Source: Oligoflexaceae bacterium (GTDB lineage: Bacteria; Bdellovibrionota_B; Oligoflexia; Oligoflexales; Oligoflexaceae). From it: DNA of 5,049 bases. The number at the start of each line of letters is the position of its first letter. Within the stretch, counting starts at the first letter, position 1. Below are positions 1 to 4,542 of this stretch, piece by piece. A model generated the notes under the pieces. That model was not told the DNA's origin. It made no database searches and worked only from the letters and a program-made list of their open reading frames with translations. A program made the translations under genes and the position numbers. Location: assembly GCA_947474445.1 (NCBI GenBank), contig CANJJY010000329.1:1-5049 (forward strand), in the 5' to 3' direction.

Positions 1-136
1 CCCTAAAAGTCAGAGCTGAGGGGGCCGACTAAAAACATATAGACTCATTTTAAAATCTCAATGCCTTGAAACGAGAAAGCTAATTTGGCGAGCGCGTTTT
101 TTCTAAAGTTTATGGCAGGTCGAGCCGATAAAGATA

Positions 137-169
137 GCTGAGTTCTTGCTGAGTTTTTCGTTTTGAGTT
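137..169 (+). repeat. Three TGAGTT direct repeats upstream of lipoprotein gene
   Basis: GCTGAGTT occurs at 137-144 and again at 148-155, exactly 11 bases apart, and a third related copy TTTGAGTT lies at 162-169. The common core TGAGTT therefore starts at 139, 150 and 164. The set ends about 30 bases before the start codon at 199. An 11-base period is one helical turn, which is the spacing used by OmpR/PhoB-type response regulators on direct repeats, so an operator is possible. That role is inference; short T-rich repeats also arise by chance. Confidence 0.35.
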
Positions 170-188
170 CCAACCTCCACTTAGAGAT

Positions 189-193
189 AGGGG
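189..193 (+). promoter_or_regulatory. Ribosome binding site deciding the start at 199
   Basis: AGGGG sits five bases before ATG 199. It favours this ATG over an in-frame TTG at 163, which would add twelve residues ahead of the signal peptide and lacks a comparable site. Confidence 0.65.
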
Positions 194-198
194 TCACC

Positions 199-561
199 AT
201 GTACCAGTTGAACCGGAGTCTTTGCTTAAGTCTCACACTTGCAGCTTTACAATTTGCTTGCGGCCGCTCTAGCTACCGCAGCTATATCTATGAGAAGCCA
301 TCGAACGCTCAGCCGGCCGATGCCGAGGCACAACCTATCGTCAGCGAAGGCGATGCGAACGCCCAGCCTGCCGTGGAGCAGCCTGCGACCGTCGTCAAAG
401 ATGAGTTGCCTGTTACAGACGGCAAGCCAGCGCCTTGCATTCCCGCGACGACGCTAGCTAATGGCGTACAACTTCTCGAAGTGTGTCCACCCAAGATCCC
501 GACGCCTCCGAAGACGCCTGATACACCGCCGCCACCCAAGGAAAATCCTTCACAGAACTGA
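199..561 (+). CDS. Small proline-rich putative lipoprotein (120 aa)
   Basis: Unrecognised family. The ATG at 199 gives a short, uncharged, leucine-rich N-terminus after Arg6 (residues 7-20) that ends in LQFAC, so Cys21 is a plausible lipidated residue and the product would be exported and anchored in the envelope. The lipobox is imperfect because the -3 residue is Gln where Leu is usual; a secreted, non-lipidated product is the alternative. The mature part is low-complexity: three AQP units (around residues 37-39, 44-46 and 55-57) in an Ala/Pro/Glu-rich acidic stretch, then a proline-rich tail from about 97 with PPPP at 110-113. Two further cysteines, Cys80 and Cys96, may pair. Pro-rich low-complexity tails often act as periplasmic spacers, but no function can be assigned. 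The gene stands alone on this strand and its last 12 bases overlap the 3' end of the convergent 649-residue gene. Confidence 0.72.
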   Translation: MYQLNRSLCLSLTLAALQFACGRSSYRSYIYEKPSNAQPADAEAQPIVSEGDANAQPAVEQPATVVKDELPVTDGKPAPCIPATTLANGVQLLEVCPPKIPTPPKTPDTPPPPKENPSQN

Positions 562-2499
562 ATCGGGGCGAATGAATAGCTTTGCGATCAAGACTTGGCG
601 CTCAAGAAAGCGCTGCAAAGTCTTCGATCGCATGCGCCATTTTTTGATCTGATTTCTGTCATCTATCAGCGCCCGCAGACTGGCACCGACTGCTCCCTTA
701 TGCGAACCTAGCACCTCAAGCATCGCCCTTTGACTTGAACTGTCGCAATCGAACAGGGCTAGAGCGCTCACGTCCGGTTCAAGCTGCTGCATCGCAGCGG
801 CGAGAGTTCCATCGGCGGTTGCTATTTGAGCCGAAAACGACGAGGACCGCATGTCGATGCTGGCGAGACAAACCAGAGCAAGCTCGCTATTGATGGCAAC
901 ATCTCCGCTCAGCAGACCAAAGAATCTATCGATGGAGTCCAAAGCCTCTCGATCGAAACCGAGGCATTCTCGAAGGGACGCCGCATGGGTCTCGAGGAGA
1001 GCGCGTACTTTCTGAATCAACTGTTCTTCATTTTCCTGCGAAGGAGCTGTCAAAGCCCAATCAAAATGAGGCTCATTCCGCAGTCGCAAAGCAGCCGCAT
1101 GGTTCTCTCCCAAGCGAACAGCGAGCCACCGGCGCCGACTGCGTGAAAGGTGCGAAGCCAGCTGCAGCCAATCATGGGCCGTGAGAAGAGAAATGAACAA
1201 AGGACGATTCCCCCAATTCTGCTTGACTGTGCTTTCTCCCTCGCGAGCGAGAAGCAGCATAAAGCGAACGAGGGCCCGTATTTCTTGGATCGGCGCAATC
1301 TGATCCTGCTGTTGGGTGAACTCCTCGAGAGCCATGATCTGCTCGGCTCCTATCGCTTCGATCAGTGCCTCGCGCATTCCAGCCGTGCCGTGAATCAGAG
1401 CCCAATAGGTAGCTTCCTTGTCCTTTTCAATCCACGAACGAATTTTTTCGAGACGGGTCGGTGAAGCCGACCAATCAGATAGAATCTCGCTGCAACGCTC
1501 GCGCCAATCTTCAATAAAGAAGGGAAGAAAGAGAGCCTCGCTGCCGCGAAAAGCGCCACTTTTATCACCGGGAACGCGGATGGGCTGCCGTTCGGTTTCG
1601 AAAGCCTTCAGCAGCATACTCCAAAGCGGTTGCAGTAAAGCAAAGGAAAAAACCAAGAGGCAAAGGGTCAGGATCCAGCGAAAAGGCGTTCGCCATGCGC
1701 TCATAAATTTCTGTACTTCGTCCTTGTCCCAGAGCTGGAGTCCAGGGCGCGCCTCCGTATGCGCTGAGGCCATGGCCGTCTTCTCTCCCAGCGCTGGCAA
1801 AGGGAGGACTTTTTCCATTCTCACTTCAGCAAAGGTATCTTCGAGCAGGGGCACAGCAAAATCGTCATCACCTTTGACTACTAATAGCTGATCCACCGTC
1901 GAGAGCCGGTCGAAACTACTGGCAAGTATCGGCATTTTGCCCGGCGCGACAGGGCTAGGGGCTTCTGTCAGGATGAAATTTTCCTGGCCACCATCCACCG
2001 CAGGAGTCGGAAGGGGAAGAGCAGCCGTCAGCTTAGACTTCACGCGACCGCGTTTGAATTCTATCTGTGAGGAACGACCATTCACTTTGAGATAGCGACC
2101 GAGCATATCTTCGACCTTGAGACGTCTCTCCTTTTCAATCTGCGCATTCAAACGGACATCCCAGGTGGCGATGCCCAGGTCAGGGTGCTGGAGCAAAGCT
2201 TGGGTGGACCGGAGCCGCAGATCACTCCAACTGAGAGGTTGCGTGTCCTGGATTCCGAGATGATAGCCGAGCTTTCGATAAAAAAACCACATGGCATCCG
2301 GAACGATAGGAACACCGCAGGGCTGGGCAATTTTTACCGAGGGTGACGCATCCATGAGATGCATGCTGACGAAAGCCTTGACCCTTTCACTCAATTCACG
2401 CTGAATATCAGGGCACGAGGGCCCTGAATAGACGAGCAGCGGAAGGAAAGCCAGGCCGAGGGCCAGTGTGCTGCAAAAAACCTGTAGTGATCGACGCAT
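550..2499 (-). CDS. Signal-peptide, single-internal-helix membrane protein of unknown family (649 aa)
   Basis: I do not recognise this protein. The N-terminus is a classic Sec signal (MRRS, hydrophobic 7-24, likely cut near VYSG at 23-26). Residues about 26-272 would be periplasmic; Cys29 and Cys61 could form a disulfide, and 155-260 is rich in Pro, Ala and acidic residues and looks like a linker. A strong membrane helix spans about 273-296. The remaining 350 or so residues (297-649) appear mainly alpha-helical, are rich in charged residues and Leu, and would be cytoplasmic if the signal peptide is cleaved. The C-terminal part (about 500-649) is helical and ends in a basic stretch. A periplasmic domain, one helix and a large helical cytoplasmic domain fit a structural or signalling inner-membrane component, but no catalytic motif is visible. 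The start ATG has GAGG at 2505-2508, five bases upstream. The 3' end overlaps the opposing lipoprotein gene by 12 bases. It is divergent from the Dabb gene. Confidence 0.85.
   Translation of the reverse strand: MRRSLQVFCSTLALGLAFLPLLVYSGPSCPDIQRELSERVKAFVSMHLMDASPSVKIAQPCGVPIVPDAMWFFYRKLGYHLGIQDTQPLSWSDLRLRSTQALLQHPDLGIATWDVRLNAQIEKERRLKVEDMLGRYLKVNGRSSQIEFKRGRVKSKLTAALPLPTPAVDGGQENFILTEAPSPVAPGKMPILASSFDRLSTVDQLLVVKGDDDFAVPLLEDTFAEVRMEKVLPLPALGEKTAMASAHTEARPGLQLWDKDEVQKFMSAWRTPFRWILTLCLLVFSFALLQPLWSMLLKAFETERQPIRVPGDKSGAFRGSEALFLPFFIEDWRERCSEILSDWSASPTRLEKIRSWIEKDKEATYWALIHGTAGMREALIEAIGAEQIMALEEFTQQQDQIAPIQEIRALVRFMLLLAREGESTVKQNWGNRPLFISLLTAHDWLQLASHLSRSRRRWLAVRLGENHAAALRLRNEPHFDWALTAPSQENEEQLIQKVRALLETHAASLRECLGFDREALDSIDRFFGLLSGDVAINSELALVCLASIDMRSSSFSAQIATADGTLAAAMQQLEPDVSALALFDCDSSSQRAMLEVLGSHKGAVGASLRALIDDRNQIKKWRMRSKTLQRFLERQVLIAKLFIRPDSVL
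583..645 (+). terminator. Stem-loop plus T6 inside opposing gene; probable terminator of the lipoprotein gene
   Basis: The left arm 583-596 (TGCGATCAAGACTT) pairs with 618-632 (AAGTCTTCGATCGCA), giving 14 base pairs with a single bulged C at 625. Inside it GCGCT 598-602 pairs with AGCGC 609-613 around a six-base loop. Six T follow at 640-645. A competing pairing, TGGCGC 596-601 with GCGCCA 634-639, would put a stem directly against the T run. It starts 22 bases after the lipoprotein stop codon, as expected for an intrinsic terminator of that gene, but it lies entirely inside the 3' coding part of the minus-strand gene. Confidence 0.6.
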
Positions 2500-2524
2500 A
2501 CATGCCTCATCAACAAGCGTCTTT

Positions 2525-2536
2525 CTCCGCCCGGAG
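2525..2536. repeat. Short inverted repeat in the divergent region
   Basis: CTCCG 2525-2529 and CGGAG 2532-2536 are separated by two bases. It lies in the untranslated leader of the minus-strand 649-residue gene, 26 bases before its start codon. It could be a small operator or an RNA hairpin; at this arm length chance is also likely. Confidence 0.25.
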
Positions 2537-2548
2537 CAGGCAAAGAGG

Positions 2549-2577
2549 TTTCCTTATCATTGTATTTCCGCTATAGG
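2549..2577 (+). promoter_or_regulatory. Weak candidate promoter of the Dabb gene
   Basis: TTTCCT at 2549-2554 (three of six matches to the -35 consensus) and TATAGG at 2572-2577 (four of six to the -10 consensus) are separated by 17 bases, and the Dabb start codon is about 40 bases further on. The position and spacing are right but the match is modest. Confidence 0.3.
2559..2564 (-). promoter_or_regulatory. Candidate -10 element of the 649-residue gene
   Basis: Read on the minus strand this is TACAAT, five of six matches to TATAAT, about 60 bases before the start codon. I see no good -35 at 16-18 bases upstream of it. It lies within the spacer of the candidate plus-strand promoter, so the two divergent transcripts would compete for polymerase. 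Confidence 0.3.
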
Positions 2578-2588
2578 ATGAGGCGGAA
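2566..2588. repeat. Inverted repeat TTCCGC-N11-GCGGAA over the divergent promoter
   Basis: TTCCGC at 2566-2571 and its exact complement GCGGAA at 2583-2588 flank the candidate plus-strand -10 box TATAGG. Six-base arms with an 11-base spacer resemble a dimeric regulator site, and the position over a promoter supports that reading. The identity of any binding protein is unknown; an RNA hairpin in a leader is the alternative. Confidence 0.35.
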
Positions 2589-2606
2589 GGGCAAGAATTA
2601 CCGTCT

Positions 2607-2611
2607 AGGAG
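2607..2611 (+). promoter_or_regulatory. Ribosome binding site deciding the start at 2619
   Basis: AGGAG lies seven bases before ATG 2619. The in-frame TTG at 2613 is only one base from it, which is too close, so ATG 2619 is chosen. Confidence 0.75.
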
Positions 2612-2618
2612 ATTGAGC

Positions 2619-2912
2619 ATGATTGAACATATCGTCCTTTTCCGATTTAAGGCCGCTTCGCAGGGTGCGATTCAGGATCGTATTGTCAGCGAACTGCGCG
2701 CTCTTAAAGGCATTGTCCCAAGCGTTGTGGATCTGTCGGTCGGGTATAACTTTTCTGAGCGCAACCAAGGATATGAGTTGGGTCTCGTCGTTCGTTTCCG
2801 TGATCGGGCAGGCCTCGATGCCTATCAGATCCACCCTGAACACCAACGCGTTGCGGGCGAATGGATCAAGCCTAACCTCGAGCAAATCATTGCCGTCGAT
2901 TACGAATTTTAG
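2619..2912 (+). CDS. Dabb-family (stress-responsive alpha/beta barrel) protein, 97 aa
   Basis: The protein matches the Dabb domain from end to end. It opens with the family signature EHIVLFRFK (residues 3-11), has the helix region 15-30, the strand with VGYNFS (41-46), the strand LGLVVRF (55-60 region), then the conserved Y-x-x-HP-x-H block with HPEH at 72-75, and closes with the strand IIAVDYEF. Length of about 97 residues is usual for the single-domain form. Members fold as dimeric ferredoxin-like alpha/beta barrels; characterised relatives are plant stress-induced proteins and some polyketide-cyclising enzymes, but the bacterial single-domain proteins are mostly of unknown function, so no reaction is assigned. 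It is cytosolic, with no signal peptide. It is divergent from the 649-residue membrane protein gene and is followed by a 149-base gap before the Crp-like gene, so co-transcription with that gene is uncertain. Confidence 0.93.
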   Translation: MIEHIVLFRFKAASQGAIQDRIVSELRALKGIVPSVVDLSVGYNFSERNQGYELGLVVRFRDRAGLDAYQIHPEHQRVAGEWIKPNLEQIIAVDYEF

Positions 2913-2939
2913 CTTTCCATCAAACGTCTTCTCCCCTCT

Positions 2940-2964
2940 AAAAAGCCCTCCTAACCAAAGGGCT
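2940..2964 (-). terminator. Hairpin with T run on the minus strand
   Basis: AGCCCT 2944-2949 and AGGGCT 2959-2964 form a six-pair stem with a nine-base loop. On the minus strand it is followed by TTTTT (complement of 2940-2944), the layout of an intrinsic terminator. On the plus strand, where the Dabb gene has just ended, there is no T run after the stem, although the hairpin itself could still slow polymerase. No minus-strand gene that it would serve is visible, so the role is doubtful. Confidence 0.35.
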
Positions 2965-3047
2965 CCATTCAAGTAATTCCTCAATTGCCCGATAAACCTC
3001 TGTACCGTCTCGTCTTGACCAAGGTCTGAGAGGAACTCGTTCAACAG

Positions 3048-3054
3048 AAAGAGG
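3048..3054 (+). promoter_or_regulatory. Ribosome binding site for the TTG start at 3062
   Basis: AAAGAGG lies seven bases before TTG 3062. The first in-frame ATG is residue 24, inside the first strands of the nucleotide-binding fold, so the TTG start is needed to keep the domain whole. Confidence 0.7.
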
Positions 3055-3061
3055 TTTCAAG

Positions 3062-4051
3062 TTGTCAGGTAAGAACAAAATCCTAAAACCGGGCGAATTG
3101 CTCTTCCGAGTCGGCGAACAGTCGAACGGAATGTATGTGATTCGCAAAGGTCAGATTTTGGTTTACCTGGATAAGGCCGGAACTGAAATACCTTTGGCAA
3201 CTGTCGGAGCCGGGGGTATGTTGGGCGAGATGTCGCTCTTCGACAAGAAGCCGCGCTCAGCTTCCGCGCGAGCGATCGATGACGTCGAACTCACTCAGAT
3301 CACGATCGAAGATTTTACAAAGATTCTGCAGCAGATCCCAAAGTGGTTTGTGACTCTTATGGCCACTCTATCGGCCCGACTTCGCGACACCAACGAGCGA
3401 CTGCAAGAGCTGGAAGCAAAGTACAAGGGCAATTTTAATCCTCTCGAAGAACTGACGAAGATCCTGCACATTCTCCACTTACTCTGGTACAAAAGTGGCG
3501 TCAAAGAACTCAAGAGCTGGATCCTCGAGCGTGAATCCGCTGAGAACGAAGTCGCCATGGTTCTCAACATGGATAGACCCAAAGTTTCGACCGTCATCGA
3601 CGCCATAGTGGGAGGTGGTTTGATCGCGACGGGCAAGAATAGTTACAAAAAAGATGTTCTGACCATTTTGAATCGCGGCGATTTGGAACGATTTATCCTC
3701 TTCGTTTCGCGCCTTCGCAAACGCAATGCCGCGATCAAATATTTGCCTCAGGAGTTTGCCGATATTGTTGACACTCTGGCTAAGGCAGCAAAAGCTACTG
3801 CCTATGACACCTTCGCCATCGATCTTAAAAACTTGATGGATGATGCCAAGACCAAAGGCTTTCGCACGGAGAAGTGGCCTGAGTTCGCAGCCATGCTCCT
3901 CGATGTCGACGATTCGGTGACCGTGACCAAGACGGCTAAAGACATCAATCTAAAAGTTCAAAAGAAGTTAATCGACACTCTCCTCCAGCATACCAAAATC
4001 CTTCAGGCCATCACGCGCTCTGAAGAAAAGAAGAGCAGCAAGGTCGCATAA
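3062..4051 (+). CDS. Crp/Fnr-like cyclic-nucleotide-binding regulator with C-terminal extension (329 aa)
   Basis: Residues about 6-108 are a cyclic-nucleotide-binding domain: ILKPGELLFRVGE (7-19), GMYVIRKGQILVY (23-35), and the phosphate-binding cassette GEMSLFDKKPRSASA (55-69), which keeps Gly-Glu and Arg65-Ser66, the residues that hold the cyclic phosphate and ribose in cAMP/cGMP-binding relatives. A helix (95-120) corresponds to the Crp dimerisation helix. Residues about 160-205 look like a divergent winged helix: the VAMVLNMDRPKVSTVIDAI run (164-182) followed by GGGLI matches the spacing of the Crp recognition helix, but the usual SRETVSR pattern is changed. A further 120 or so residues (207-329), helical and charged with a lysine-rich end, have no counterpart in Crp (about 210-230 residues). 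It is cytosolic and begins with TTG. Likely a transcription regulator responding to a nucleotide, but DNA binding is inferred; a non-DNA-binding effector protein is possible. Confidence 0.85.
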   Translation: MSGKNKILKPGELLFRVGEQSNGMYVIRKGQILVYLDKAGTEIPLATVGAGGMLGEMSLFDKKPRSASARAIDDVELTQITIEDFTKILQQIPKWFVTLMATLSARLRDTNERLQELEAKYKGNFNPLEELTKILHILHLLWYKSGVKELKSWILERESAENEVAMVLNMDRPKVSTVIDAIVGGGLIATGKNSYKKDVLTILNRGDLERFILFVSRLRKRNAAIKYLPQEFADIVDTLAKAAKATAYDTFAIDLKNLMDDAKTKGFRTEKWPEFAAMLLDVDDSVTVTKTAKDINLKVQKKLIDTLLQHTKILQAITRSEEKKSSKVA

Positions 4052-4096
4052 TCGGACTCTTCGACAGACACTGCATGATCCTACCTACACACGTTT

Positions 4097-4102
4097 TTGA
4101 CA
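4097..4102 (+). promoter_or_regulatory. Perfect -35-like TTGACA without a clear -10
   Basis: TTGACA matches the sigma-70 -35 consensus exactly and lies in the gap before the secreted-protein gene. At 16-19 bases downstream the sequence is C/T-rich (with seven C at 4110-4116) and offers no recognisable -10 box, so it may be chance or belong to an activator-dependent promoter. Confidence 0.2.
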
Positions 4103-4146
4103 CACAAAGCCCCCCCTGCCTCCCTTTCAGATGCTTTCACCGCAGC

Positions 4147-4157
4147 AGCCTTAGGCT
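4147..4157. repeat. Palindrome AGCCT-T-AGGCT
   Basis: Five-base arms around one central base, 49 bases before the secreted-protein start codon. The loop is too tight for an RNA hairpin, so if functional it would be a DNA operator. The rest of the 155-base gap (4052-4206) shows no terminator for the Crp-like gene. Confidence 0.2.
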
Positions 4158-4206
4158 CACTTCTTGCTAGATCTTTTCTGAGAATGACTCAAGAGGGGGA
4201 AAAACA

Positions 4207-4542
4207 ATGTCAAAGTGTCTATTACTAGGCCTCTTTCTGATCAGCACCTCAGCTGCCGCTGAAATCCTACCCTTACCTCGCTGCGATGGTCACGTTCGAG
4301 TCGAACGCAATGATCTCCAGACGGTTGTTCGCATTGAAGAGGTCGTTCACTGTCCCTACGTCCTCTTTAACGAAACGCGGCATAGCATGTCGCTCGAAGC
4401 GGATGGACGCTACAGTCATTTTTTTGTGTGGCATGAACAGGATCAAGCAAGGGGCAGAGCGTTGATGATTACCCTGCATTCGGCCGATGGTGAAACAGAG
4501 GATCGCCTTTGGATTGAAAGCGCAGCGCAGGCCTTGTTTTAA
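4207..4542 (+). CDS. Small secreted protein of unknown function (111 aa)
   Basis: Unrecognised family. The start ATG is preceded by AGGGGG (4194-4199) at seven bases. The N-terminus is a clear Sec signal peptide: Lys3, a hydrophobic core at 4-12, and an AAA motif at 16-18 giving a predicted cut before Glu19, so the mature protein is about 93 residues in the periplasm or outside the cell. It has two cysteines after cleavage, Cys26 and Cys49, placed to form one disulfide. The sequence alternates hydrophobic and polar residues (HVRVERN, TVVRIEEVVH, ALMITLHS), which suggests a small beta-rich fold. There is no lipobox, no metal-binding cluster and no membrane helix in the mature part. Its stop codon overlaps the stop of the convergent cation exporter gene. 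The 155-base gap to the Crp-like gene argues for its own promoter. Confidence 0.8.
   Translation: MSKCLLLGLFLISTSAAAEILPLPRCDGHVRVERNDLQTVVRIEEVVHCPYVLFNETRHSMSLEADGRYSHFFVWHEQDQARGRALMITLHSADGETEDRLWIESAAQALF

Noticed and set aside
8..30. AGTC...GACT inverted repeat at the left edge as a terminator of a preceding gene
   Set aside because: Only four pairs around a 15-base loop, and the plus strand is followed by A rather than T; no upstream gene end is visible.
163..198. TTG start extending the lipoprotein by twelve residues
   Set aside because: The extension would place a charged segment before the signal peptide, and AGGGG at 189-193 is correctly spaced for ATG 199.
826..1146. Plus-strand open frame of 106 codons inside the 649-residue gene
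   Set aside because: Antisense shadow with no recognisable features and no convincing ribosome binding site.
1418..1891. Plus-strand open frame of 157 codons inside the 649-residue gene
   Set aside because: Its product is Ser/Arg-rich without a fold-like pattern, as expected of an antisense shadow, while the minus-strand frame has a signal peptide, membrane helix and ribosome binding site.
2598..3044. Minus-strand open frame of 148 codons across the Dabb gene
   Set aside because: It is antisense to a full, clearly recognisable Dabb domain, crosses the hairpin at 2940-2964, and its translation shows no domain or signal peptide.
4110..4116. Seven-C tract as a phase-variable promoter spacer
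   Set aside because: It follows a perfect TTGACA but there is no -10 box at a spacing that one-base slippage could bring into range.
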